Origin: Auanema rhodensis | Lineage: Eukaryota; Nematoda; Chromadorea; Rhabditida; Rhabditidae | NCBI GenBank assembly: GCA_964057225.1 | Contig: CAXKVF010000086.1 | Span: forward strand, 62,001 to 126,000 | Direction: 5' to 3' | DNA: 64,000 nucleotides | Shown here: piece after piece, positions 1 to 12,091 of the stretch | Layout: each line of letters opens with the position of its first letter | How positions within the stretch are numbered: position 1 is the stretch's first letter | The notes under the pieces: generated by a model | The model's input: the letters and a program-made list of their open reading frames with translations, nothing else | Databases searched by the model: none | Told to the model about the DNA's origin: nothing | Translations under genes and position numbers: made by a program

Positions 1-1793
1 AAGTTTACGTGAACTTTAATTTATGCTAATTAAATGTACACGTGATGTGCACTTGGTATGTAACTCGCTTCACGTGAAAGATAAAGAGATGCGGTTTTCA
101 AAATTAGATTCCCCATGTCCATATTAGTCTAAAAACAAATTTTTATTGATATTGGTTCATGGTAACCATGACTTTGAAATTTACGTGAACTTTAATTTAT
201 GCTAATTAAATGTACACGTGATGTGCACTTGGTATGTAACTCGCTTCACGTGAAAGATAAAGAGATGCGGTTTTCAAAATTAGATTCCCCATGTCCATAT
301 TAGTCTAAGAACAAATTTTTATTGATATTGGTTCATGGTAACCATGACTTTGAAATTTACGTGAACTTTAATTTATGCTAATTAAATGTACACGTGATGT
401 GCACTTGGTATGTAACTCGCTTCACGTGAAAGATAAAGAGATGCGGTTTTCAAAATTAGATTCCCCATGTCCATATTAGTCTAAAAACAAATTTTTATTG
501 ATATTGCTTCATGGTAACCATGACTTTGAAGTTACGTGAACTTTAATTTATGCTAATTAAATGTACACGTGATGTGCACTTGGTATGTAACTCGCTTCAC
601 GTGAAAGATAAAGAGATGCGGTTTTCAAAATTAGATTCCCCATGTCCATATTAGTCTAAAAACAAATTTTTATTGATATTGGTTCATGGTAACCATGACT
701 TTGAAATTTACGTGAACTTTAATTTATGCTAATTAAATGTACACGTGATGTGCACTTGGTATGTAACTCGCTTCACGTGAAAGATAAAGAGATGCGGTTT
801 TCAAAATTAGATTCCCATGTCCATATTAGTCTAAGAACAAATTTTTATTGATATTGGTCATGGTAACCATGACTTTGAAGTTTACGTGAACTTTAATTTA
901 TGCTAATTAAATGTACACGTGATGTGCACTTGGTATGTAACTCGCTTCACGTGAAAGATAAAGAGATGCGGTTTTCAAAATTAGATTCCCCATGTCCATA
1001 TTAGTCTAAAAACAAATTTTTATTGATATTGCTTCATGGTAACCATGACTTTGAAGTTACGTGAACTTTAATTTATGCTAATTAAATGTACACGTGATGT
1101 GCACTTGGTATGTAACTCGCTTCACGTGAAAGATAAAGAGATGCGGTTTTCAAAATTAGATTCCCCATGTCCATATTAGTCTAAAAACAAATTTTTATTG
1201 ATATTGGTTCATGTAACCATGACTTTGAAATTTACGTGAACTTTAATTTATGCTAATTAAATGTACACGTGATGTGCACTTGGTATGTAACTCGCTTCAC
1301 GTGAAAGATAAAGAGATGCGGTTTTCAAAATTAGATTCCCATGTCCATATTAGTCTAAGAACAAATTTTTATTGATATTGGTTCATGGTAACCATGACTT
1401 TGAAATTTACGTGAACTTTAATTTATGCTAATTAAATGTACACGTGATGTGCACTTGGTATGTAACTCGCTTCACGTGAAAGATAAAGAGATGCGGTTTC
1501 AAAATTAGATTCCCCATGTCCATATTAGTCTAAAACAAATTTTATTGATATTGCTTCATGGTAACCATGACTTTGAAGTTTACGTGAACTTTAATTTATG
1601 CTAATTAAATGTACACGTGATGTGCACTTGGTATGTAACTCGCTTCACGTGAAAGATAAAGAGATGCGGTTTTCAAAATTAGATTCCCCATGTCCATATT
1701 AGTCTAAAAACAAATTTTATTGATATTGGTTCATGGTAACCATGACTTTGAAATTTACGTGAACTTTAATTTATGCTAATTAATGTACACGTG
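1..1793 (-). repeat. Inverted-orientation satellite segment (left arm of a large inverted repeat)
   Basis: About 10.2 monomers lie in the orientation opposite to the rest of the window. It is indel-rich: single-base losses occur near 534, 786, 860, 1058, 1212, 1340, 1497, 1533 (two), 1715 and 1783, mostly in short homopolymers (ccccat to cccat, ttttca to tttca, attttt to atttt). Read outward from the turn at 1793, the variant monomers follow the order seen outward from 1821 on the other side: plain, aagc with C55, C at 101, repeated in threes. The sixth pair differs at one base (C instead of T at position 55). Either the arm is a genuine inversion or it is a foldback copy of the right arm made during sequencing or assembly. 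Confidence 0.9.
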
Positions 1794-1820
1794 ATGTGCA
1801 CTTGGTACTGTAACTCGCTT
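1794..1820. other. Spacer and orientation switch of the inverted repeat
   Basis: Left-arm sequence ending tgtacacgtg (1784-1793) is the reverse complement of cacgtgtaca (1821-1830). The 27 bp between them are ordinary left-orientation satellite, with one extra base (ggtactgtaac instead of ggtatgtaac, about 1809). The switch itself falls on TCACGTG at 1820-1826, a 7-bp string present at two different places in the monomer (positions 13-19 and, on the other strand, at the second CACGTG). The breakpoint therefore has microhomology at a palindromic site. This suits microhomology-mediated inversion, template switching or a foldback artefact. Confidence 0.88.
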
Positions 1821-3622
1821 CACGTGTACATTTAATTAGCATAAATTAAAGTTCACGTAAATTTCAAAGTCATGGTTACCATGAACCAATATCAATAAAA
1901 ATTTGTTTTTAGACTAATATGGACATGGGGAATCTAATTTTGAAAACCGCATCTCTTTATCTTTCACGTGAAGCGAGTTTACATACCAAGTGCACATCAC
2001 GTGTACATTTAATTAGCATAAATTAAAGTTCACGTAAACTTCAAAGTCATGGTTACCATGAAGCAATATCAATAAAAATTTGTTTTTAGACTAATATGGA
2101 CATGGGGAATCTAATTTTGAAAACCGCATCTCTTTATCTTTCACGTGAAGCGAGTTACATACCAAGTGCACATCACGTGTACATTTAATTAGCATAAATT
2201 AAAGTTCACGTAAATTTCAAAGTCATGGTTACCATGAACCAATATCAATAAAAATTTGTTCTTAGACTAATATGGACATGGGGAATCTAATTTTGAAAAC
2301 CGCATCTCTTTATCTTTCACGTGAAGCGAGTTACATACCAAGTGCACATCACGTGTACATTTAATTAGCATAAATTAAAGTTCACGTAAATTTCAAAGTC
2401 ATGGTTACCATGAACCAATATCAATAATTTGTTTTTAGACTAATATGGACATGGGGAATCTAATTTTGAAAACCGCATCTCTTTATCTTTCACGTGAAGC
2501 GAGTTACATACCAAGTGCACATCACGTGTACATTTAATTAGCATAAATTAAAGTTCACGTAAACTTCAAAGTCATGGTTACCATGAAGCAATATCAATAA
2601 AAATTTGTTTTTAGACTAATATGGACATGGGGAATCTAATTTGAAAACCGCATCTCTTTATCTTTCACGTGAAGCGAGTTACATACCAAGTGCACATCAC
2701 GTGTACATTTAATTAGCATAAATTAAAGTTCACGTAAATTTCAAAGTCATGGTTACCATGCACCAATATCAATAAAAATTTGTTCTTAGACTAATATGGA
2801 CATGGGGAATCTAATTTTGAAAACCGCATCTCTTTATCTTTCACGTGAAGCGAGTTACATACCAAGTGCACATCACGTGTACATTTAATTAGCATAAATT
2901 AAAGTTCACGTAAATTTCAAAGTCATGGTTACCATGAACCAATATCAATAAAAATTTGTTTTTAGACTAATATGGACATGGGGAATCTAATTTTGAAAAC
3001 CGCATCTCTTTATCTTTCACGTGAAGCGAGTTACATACCAAGTGCACATCACGTGTACATTTAATTAGCATAAATTAAAGTTCACGTAAACTTCAAAGTC
3101 ATGGTTACCATGAAGCAATATCAATAAAAATTTGTTTTTAGACTAATATGGACATGGGGAATCTAATTTTGAAAACCGCATCTCTTTATCTTTCACGTGA
3201 AGCGAGTTACATACCAAGTGCACATCACGTGTACATTTAATTAGCATAAATTAAAGTTCACGTAAATTTCAAAGTCATGGTTACCATGAACCAATATCAA
3301 TAAAAATTTGTTCTTAGACTAATATGGACATGGGGAATCTAATTTTGAAAACCGCATCTCTTTATCTTTCACGTGAAGCGAGTTACATACCAAGTGCACA
3401 TCACGTGTACATTTAATTAGCATAAATTAAAGTTCACGTAAATTTCAAAGTCATGGTTACCATGAACCAATATCAATAAAAATTTGTTTTTAGACTAATA
3501 TGGACATGGGGAATCTAATTTTGAAAACCGCATCTCTTTATCTTTCACGTGAAGCGAGTTACATACCAAGTGCACATCACGTGTACAATTTAATTAGCAT
3601 AAATTAAAGTTCACGTAAACTT
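1821..3622 (+). repeat. Right arm of the large inverted repeat
   Basis: About 10.2 monomers in majority orientation mirror 1-1793. Net length differs by 9 bp, which equals the difference in indels I can count: 11 bases lost on the left; on the right, one gained at 1979, three lost near 2427, one lost near 2640 and one gained near 3584. The arm is built from a three-monomer cycle: plain copy, copy with C at position 55 plus aagc, copy with C at position 101. A further one-base loss lies just beyond the arm near 3696. From about 3741 onward monomer register is perfect. Confidence 0.88.
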
Positions 3623-4631
3623 CAAAGTCATGGTTACCATGAAGCAATATCAATAAAAATTTGTTTTTAGACTAATATGGACATGGGGAATCTAATTTGA
3701 AAACCGCATCTCTTTATCTTTCACGTGAAGCGAGTTACATACCAAGTGCACATCACGTGTACATTTAATTAGCATAAATTAAAGTTCACGTAAATTTCAA
3801 AGTCATGGTTACCATGAACCAATATCAATAAAAATTTGTTTTCAGACTAATATGGACATGGGGAATCTAATTTTGAAAACCGCATCTCTTTATCTTTCAC
3901 GTGAAGCGAGTTACATACCAAGTGCACATCACGTGTACATTTAATTAGCATAAATTAAAGTTCACGTAAATTTCAAAGTCATGGTTACCATGAACCAATA
4001 TCAATAAAAATTTGTTTTTAGACTAATATGGACATGGGGAATCTAATTTTGAAAACCGCATCTCTTTATCTTTCACGTGAAGCGAGTTACATACCAAGTG
4101 CACATCACGTGTACATTTAATTAGCATAAATTAAAGTTCACGTAAATTTCAAAGTCATGGTTACCATGAACCAATATCAATAAAAATTTGTTTTTAGACT
4201 AATATGGACATGGGGAATCTAATTTTGAAAACCGCATCTCTTTATCTTTCACGTGAAGCGAGTTACATACCAAGTGCACATCACGTGTACATTTAATTAG
4301 CATAAATTAAAGTTCACGTAAACTTCAAAGTCATGGTTACCATGCACCAATATCAATAAAAATTTGTTTTTAGACTAATATGGACATGGGGAATCTAATT
4401 TTGAAAACCGCATCTCTTTATCTTTCACGTGAAGCGAGTTACATACCAAGTGCACATCACGTGTACATTTAATTAGCATAAATTAAAGTTCACGTAAATT
4501 TCAAAGTCATGGTTACCATGAACCAATATCAATAAAAATTTGTTTTTAGACTAATATGGACATGGGGAATCTAATTTTGAAAACCGCATCTCTTTATCTT
4601 TCACGTGAAGCGAGTTACATACCAAGTGCAC

Positions 4632-4639
4632 ATCACGTG
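4632..4639 (+). other. Representative ATCACGTG site, first CACGTG of each monomer
   Basis: Monomer positions 12-19 read ATCACGTG and are flanked by the palindromes GTGCAC (positions 6-11) and TGTACA (18-23). ATCACGTG fits RTCACRTG, the budding-yeast CDEI element bound by Cbf1. This is a short match in an otherwise unrelated satellite, so no function is assigned. The gtatac variant turns CACGTG into CACGTA in scattered copies, which still leaves an ACGT core. Confidence 0.7.
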
Positions 4640-4643
4640 TACA

Positions 4644-4663
4644 TTTAATTAGCATAAATTAAA
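4644..4663. other. Representative AT-rich inverted repeat (7-bp stem, 6-base loop)
   Basis: Monomer positions 24-43 contain TTTAATT, a six-base loop agcata, and AATTAAA, which is the exact reverse complement. The stem is wholly A/T. It recurs in nearly every monomer. The acatttattt variants (16088, 20488, 21368, 22952, 23480) break one stem pair, and the gcattaatt and gcatgaatt variants change only the last base of the loop. Confidence 0.8.
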
Positions 4664-4683
4664 GTTCACGTAAATTTCAAAGT

Positions 4684-4696
4684 CATGGTTACCATG
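4684..4696. other. Representative 13-bp dyad CATGGT-T-ACCATG, once per monomer
   Basis: Monomer positions 64-76 read CATGGTTACCATG, two perfect 6-bp arms around one central base. In aacc and aagc monomers the flanking T63 and A77 extend the dyad to 15 bp; in cacc monomers that outer pair is lost. It occurs in essentially every copy (for example 4860-4872), with rare disruptions such as ggttaacatg near 16130 and accgtgaacc near 33424. Short dyads that could extrude as hairpins are a known feature of many centromeric satellites that lack CENP-B boxes; function here is inference. Confidence 0.85.
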
Positions 4697-4775
4697 AACC
4701 AATATCAATAAAAATTTGTTTTTAGACTAATATGGACATGGGGAATCTAATTTTGAAAACCGCATCTCTTTATCT

Positions 4776-4785
4776 TTCACGTGAA
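4776..4785. other. Representative 10-bp palindrome TTCACGTGAA containing a CACGTG box
   Basis: Monomer positions 156-165 form a perfect palindrome centred on CACGTG, the core of the plant G-box and animal or fungal E-box. It is the second CACGTG in each monomer. Substitutions that destroy it (cacatga, catgtga) occur in a minority of copies right of 25 kb. Binding by any bHLH or bZIP factor is not shown by the sequence. Confidence 0.8.
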
Positions 4786-7700
4786 GCGAGTTACATACCA
4801 AGTGCACATCACGTGTACATTTAATTAGCATAAATTAAAGTTCACGTAAATTTCAAAGTCATGGTTACCATGAAGCAATATCAATAAAAATTTGTTTTTA
4901 GACTAATATGGACATGGGGAATCTAATTTTGAAAACCGCATCTCTTTATCTTTCACGTGAAGCGAGTTACATACCAAGTGCACATCACGTGTACATTTAA
5001 TTAGCATAAATTAAAGTTCACGTAAATTTCAAAGTCATGGTTACCATGAACCAATATCAATAAAAATTTGTTTTTAGACTAATATGGACATGGGGAATCT
5101 AATTTTGAAAACCGCATCTCTTTATCTTTCACGTGAAGCGAGTTACATACCAAGTGCACATCACGTGTACATTTAATTAGCATAAATTAAAGTTCACGTA
5201 AATTTCAAAGTCATGGTTACCATGAACCAATATAAATAAAAATTTGTTTTTAGACTAATATGGACATGGGGAATCTAATTTTGAAAACCGCATCTCTTTA
5301 TCTTTCACGTGAAGCGAGTTACATACCAAGTGCACATCACGTGTACATTTAATTAGCATAAATTAAAGTTCACGTAAATTTCAAAGTCATGGTTACCATG
5401 AACCAATATCAATAAAAATTTGTTTTTAGACTAATATGGACATGGGGAATCTAATTTTGAAAACCGCATCTCTTTATCTTTCACGTGAAGCGAGTTACAT
5501 ACCAAGTGCACATCACGTGTACATTTAATTAGCATAAATTAAAGTTCACGTAAATTTCAAAGTCATGGTTACCATGAACCAATATCAATAAAAATTTGTT
5601 TTTAGACTAATATGGACATGGGGAATCTAATTTTGAAAACCGCATCTCTTTATCTTTCACGTGAAGCGAGTTACATACCAAGTGCACATCACGTGTACAT
5701 TTAATTAGCATAAATTAAAGTTCACGTAAATTTCAAAGTCATGGTTACCATGAAGCAATATCAATAAAAATTTGTTTTTAGACTAATATGGACATGGGGA
5801 ATCTAATTTTGAAAACCGCATCTCTTTATCTTTCACGTGAAGCGAGTTACATACCAAGTGCACATCACGTGTACATTTAATTAGCATAAATTAAAGTTCA
5901 CGTAAATTTCAAAGTCATGGTTACCATGAACCAATATCAATAAAAATTTGTTTTTAGACTAATATGGACATGGGGAATCTAATTTTGAAAACCGCATCTC
6001 TTTATCTTTCACGTGAAGCGAGTTACATACCAAGTGCACATCACGTGTACATTTAATTAGCATAAATTAAAGTTCACGTAAATTTCAAAGTCATGGTTAC
6101 CATGAACCAATATAAATAAAAATTTGTTTTTAGACTAATATGGACATGGGGAATCTAATTTTGAAAACCGCATCTCTTTATCTTTCACGTGAAGCGAGTT
6201 ACATACCAAGTGCACATCACGTGTACATTTAATTAGCATAAATTAAAGTTCACGTAAATTTCAAAGTCATGGTTACCATGAACCAATATCAATAAAAATT
6301 TGTTTTTAGACTAATATGGACATGGGGAATCTAATTTTGAAAACCGCATCTCTTTATCTTTCACGTGAAGCGAGTTACATACCAAGTGCACATCACGTGT
6401 ACATTTAATTAGCATAAATTAAAGTTCACGTAAATTTCAAAGTCATGGTTACCATGCACCAATATCAATAAAAATTTGTTCTTAGACTAATATGGACATG
6501 GGGAATCTAATTTTGAAAACCGCATCTCTTTATCTTTCACGTGAAGCGAGTTACATACCAAGTGCACATCACGTGTACATTTAATTAGCATAAATTAAAG
6601 TTCACGTAAATTTCAAAGTCATGGTTACCATGAACCAATATCAATAAAAATTTGTTTTTAGACTAATATGGACATGGGGAATCTAATTTTGAAAACCGCA
6701 TCTCTTTATCTTTCACGTGAAGCGAGTTACATACCAAGTGCACATCACGTGTACATTTAATTAGCATAAATTAAAGTTCACGTAAATTTCAAAGTCATGG
6801 TTACCATGAACCAATATCAATAAAAATTTGTTCTTAGACTAATATGGACATGGGGAATCTAATTTTGAAAACCGCATCTCTTTATCTTTCACGTGAAGCG
6901 AGTTACATACCAAGTGCACATCACGTGTACATTTAATTAGCATAAATTAAAGTTCACGTAAATTTCAAAGTCATGGTTACCATGAACCAATATCAATAAA
7001 AATTTGTTTTTAGACTAATATGGACATGGGGAATCTAATTTTGAAAACCGCATCTCTTTATCTTTCACGTGAAGCGAGTTACATACCAAGTGCACATCAC
7101 GTGTACATTTAATTAGCATAAATTAAAGTTCACGTAAATTTCAAAGTCATGGTTACCATGAAGCAATATCAATAAAAATTTGTTTTTAGACTAATATGGA
7201 CATGGGGAATCTAATTTTGAAAACCGCATCTCTTTATCTTTCACGTGAAGCGAGTTACATACCAAGTGCACATCACGTGTACATTTAATTAGCATAAATT
7301 AAAGTTCACGTAAATTTCAAAGTCATGGTTACCATGAACCAATATCAATAAAAATTTGTTTTTAGACTAATATGGACATGGGAAATCTAATTTTGAAAAC
7401 CGCATCTCTTTATCTTTCACGTGAAGCGAGTTACATACCAAGTGCACATCACGTGTACATTTAATTAGCATAAATTAAAGTTCACGTAAATTTCAAAGTC
7501 ATGGTTACCATGAACCAATATCAATAAAAATTTGTTCTTAGACTAATATGGACATGGGGAATCTAATTTTGAAAACCGCATCTCTTTATCTTTCACGTGA
7601 AGCGAGTTACATACCAAGTGCACATCACGTGTACATTTAATTAGCATAAATTAAAGTTCACGTAAACTTCAAAGTCATGGTTACCATGAAGCAATATCAA

Positions 7701-10700
7701 TAAAAATTTGTTTTTAGACTAATATGGACATGGGAAATCTAATTTTGAAAACCGCATCTCTTTATCTTTCACGTGAAGCGAGTTACATACCAAGTGCACA
7801 TCACGTGTACATTTAATTAGCATAAATTAAAGTTCACGTAAATTTCAAAGTCATGGTTACCATGAACCAATATCAATAAAAATTTGTTCTTAGACTAATA
7901 TGGACATGGGGAATCTAATTTTGAAAACCGCATCTCTTTATCTTTCACGTGAAGCGAGTTACATACCAAGTGCACATCACGTGTACATTTAATTAGCATA
8001 AATTAAAGTTCACGTAAATTTCAAAGTCATGGTTACCATGAACCAATATCAATAAAAATTTGTTTTTAGACTAATATGGACATGGGGAATCTAATTTTGA
8101 AAACCGCATCTCTTTATCTTTCACGTGAAGCGAGTTACATACCAAGTGCACATCACGTGTACATTTAATTAGCATAAATTAAAGTTCACGTAAACTTCAA
8201 AGTCATGGTTACCATGAAGCAATATCAATAAAAATTTGTTTTTAGACTAATATGGACATGGGGAATCTAATTTTGAAAACCGCATCTCTTTATCTTTCAC
8301 GTGAAGCGAGTTACATACCAAGTGCACATCACGTGTACATTTAATTAGCATAAATTAAAGTTCACGTAAATTTCAAAGTCATGGTTACCATGAACCAATA
8401 TCAATAAAAATTTGTTCTTAGACTAATATGGACATGGGGAATCTAATTTTGAAAACCGCATCTCTTTATCTTTCACGTGAAGCGAGTTACATACCAAGTG
8501 CACATCACGTGTACATTTAATTAGCATAAATTAAAGTTCACGTAAATTTCAAAGTCATGGTTACCATGAACCAATATCAATAAAAATTTGTTTTTAGACT
8601 AATATGGACATGGGGAATCTAATTTTGAAAACCGCATCTCTTTATCTTTCACGTGAAGCGAGTTACATACCAAGTGCACATCACGTGTACATTTAATTAG
8701 CATAAATTAAAGTTCACGTAAATTTCAAAGTCATGGTTACCATGAAGCAATATCAATAAAAATTTGTTTTTAGACTAATATGGACATGGGGAATCTAATT
8801 TTGAAAACCGCATCTCTTTATCTTTCACGTGAAGCGAGTTACATACCAAGTGCACATCACGTGTACATTTAATTAGCATAAATTAAAGTTCACGTAAATT
8901 TCAAAGTCATGGTTACCATGAACCAATATCAATAAAAATTTGTTTTTAGACTAATATGGACATGGGGAATCTAATTTTGAAAACCGCATCTCTTTATCTT
9001 TCACGTGAAGCGAGTTACATACCAAGTGCACATCACGTGTACATTTAATTAGCATAAATTAAAGTTCACGTAAACTTCAAAGTCATGGTTACCATGAAGC
9101 AATATCAATAAAAATTTGTTTTTAGACTAATATGGACATGGGGAATCTAATTTTGAAAACCGCATCTCTTTATCTTTCACGTGAAGCGAGTTACATACCA
9201 AGTGCACATCACGTGTACATTTAATTAGCATAAATTAAAGTTCACGTAAATTTCAAAGTCATGGTTACCATGAACCAATATCAATAAAAATTTGTTCTTA
9301 GACTAATATGGACATGGGGAATCTAATTTTGAAAACCGCATCTCTTTATCTTTCACGTGAAGCGAGTTACATACCAAGTGCACATCACGTGTACATTTAA
9401 TTAGCATAAATTAAAGTTCACGTAAATTTCAAAGTCATGGTTACCATGAACCAATATCAATAAAAATTTGTTTTTAGACTAATATGGACATGGGGAATCT
9501 AATTTTGAAAACCGCATCTCTTTATCTTTCACGTGAAGCGAGTTACATACCAAGTGCACATCACGTGTACATTTAATTAGCATAAATTAAAGTTCACGTA
9601 AATTTCAAAGTCATGGTTACCATGCACCAATATCAATAAAAATTTGTTCTTAGACTAATATGGACATGGGGAATCTAATTTTGAAAACCGCATCTCTTTA
9701 TCTTTCACGTGAAGCGAGTTACATACCAAGTGCACATCACGTGTACATTTAATTAGCATAAATTAAAGTTCACGTAAATTTCAAAGTCATGGTTACCATG
9801 AACCAATATCAATAAAAATTTGTTTTTAGACTAATATGGACATGGGGAATCTAATTTTGAAAACCGCATCTCTTTATCTTTCACGTGAAGCGAGTTACAT
9901 ACCAAGTGCACATCACGTGTACATTTAATTAGCATAAATTAAAGTTCACGTAAACTTCAAAGTCATGGTTACCATGAAGCAATATCAATAAAAATTTGTT
10001 TTTAGACTAATATGGACATGGGGAATCTAATTTTGAAAACCGCATCTCTTTATCTTTCACGTGAAGCGAGTTACATACCAAGTGCACATCACGTGTACAT
10101 TTAATTAGCATAAATTAAAGTACACGTAAATTTCAAAGTCATGGTTACCATGCACCAATATCAATAAAAATTTGTTCTTAGACTAATATGGACATGGGGA
10201 ATCTAATTTTGAAAACCGCATCTCTTTATCTTTCACGTGAAGCGAGTTACATACCAAGTGCACATCACGTGTACATTTAATTAGCATAAATTAAAGTTCA
10301 CGTAAATTTCAAAGTCATGGTTACCATGAACCAATATCAATAAAAATTTGTTTTTAGACTAATATGGACATGGGGAATCTAATTTTGAAAACCGCATCTC
10401 TTTATCTTTCACGTGAAGCGAGTTACATACCAAGTGCACATCACGTGTACATTTAATTAGCATAAATTAAAGTTCACGTAAATTTCAAAGTCATGGTTAC
10501 CATGAAGCAATATCAATAAAAATTTGTTTTTAGACTAATATGGACATGGGGAATCTAATTTTGAAAACCGCATCTCTTTATCTTTCACGTGAAGCGAGTT
10601 ACATACCAAGTGCACATCACGTGTACATTTAATTAGCATAAATTAAAGTTCACGTAAATTTCAAAGTCATGGTTACCATGAACCAATATCAATAAAAATT

Positions 10701-12091
10701 TGTTTTTAGACTAATATGGACATGGGGAATCTAATTTTGAAAACCGCATCTCTTTATCTTTCACGTGAAGCGAGTTACATACCAAGTGCACATCACGTGT
10801 ACATTTAATTAGCATAAATTAAAGTTCACGTAAATTTCAAAGTCATGGTTACCATGAACCAATATCAATAAAAATTTGTTTTTAGACTAATATGGACATG
10901 GGGAATCTAATTTTGAAAACCGCATCTCTTTATCTTTCACGTGAAGCGAGTTACATACCAAGTGCACATCACGTGTACATTTAATTAGCATAAATTAAAG
11001 TTCACGTAAATTTCAAAGTCATGGTTACCATGAACCAATATCAATAAAAATTTGTTCTTAGACTAATATGGACATGGGGAATCTAATTTTGAAAACCGCA
11101 TCTCTTTATCTTTCACGTGAAGCGAGTTACATACCAAGTGCACATCACGTGTACATTTAATTAGCATAAATTAAAGTTCACGTAAATTTCAAAGTCATGG
11201 TTACCATGAACCAATATCAATAAAAATTTGTTTTTAGACTAATATGGACATGGGGAATCTAATTTTGAAAACCGCATCTCTTTATCTTTCACGTGAAGCG
11301 AGTTACATACCAAGTGCACATCACGTGTACATTTAATTAGCATAAATTAAAGTTCACGTAAATTTCAAAGTCATGGTTACCATGAACCAATATCAATAAA
11401 AATTTGTTTTTAGACTAATATGGACATGGGGAATCTAATTTTGAAAACCGCATCTCTTTATCTTTCACGTGAAGCGAGTTACATACCAAGTGCACATCAC
11501 GTGTACATTTAATTAGCATAAATTAAAGTTCACGTAAATTTCAAAGTCATGGTTACCATGAACCAATATCAATAAAAATTTGTTTTTAGACTAATATGGA
11601 CATGGGGAATCTAATTTTGAAAACCGCATCTCTTTATCTTTCACGTGAAGCGAGTGACATACCAAGTGCACATCACGTGTACATTTAATTAGCATAAATT
11701 AAAGTTCACGTAAATTTCAAAGTCATGGTTACCATGCACCAATATCAATAAAAATTTGTTCTTAGACTAATATGGACATGGGGAATCTAATTTTGAAAAC
11801 CGCATCTCTTTATCTTTCACGTGAAGCGAGTTACATACCAAGTGCACATCACGTGTACATTTAATTAGCATAAATTAAAGTTCACGTAAATTTCAAAGTC
11901 ATGGTTACCATGAACCAATATCAATAAAAATTTGTTTTTAGACTAATATGGACATGGGGAATCTAATTTTGAAAACCGCATCTCTTTATCTTTCACGTGA
12001 AGCGAGTTACATACCAAGTGCACATCACGTGTACATTTAATTAGCATAAATTAAAGTTCACGTAAACTTCAAAGTCATGGTTACCATGAAG

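Larger units (their letters stand above)
3623..12091 (+). repeat. Satellite block with mixed three-monomer higher-order pattern
   Basis: About 48 monomers. From 3741 all starts fall on a strict 176-bp grid (3741, 3917, 6557, 9197 and 11837 checked). The three monomer types of the first 3.6 kb (plain, aagc with or without C55, C101) recur with frequent 528-bp spacing but also with expansions, for example long runs of plain copies between 4.4 and 6.4 kb. A C-to-A change at position 86, giving tataaata, occurs at 5234 and 6114, which are 880 bp (five monomers) apart. This block holds no gene or foreign insertion. Confidence 0.9.

Noticed and set aside
1794-1820. Hairpin telomere or replication origin at the turn of the inverted repeat
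   Set aside because: The spacer is ordinary satellite sequence with one inserted base, there are no telomeric repeats or origin-like elements, and an artefact explains it more simply.
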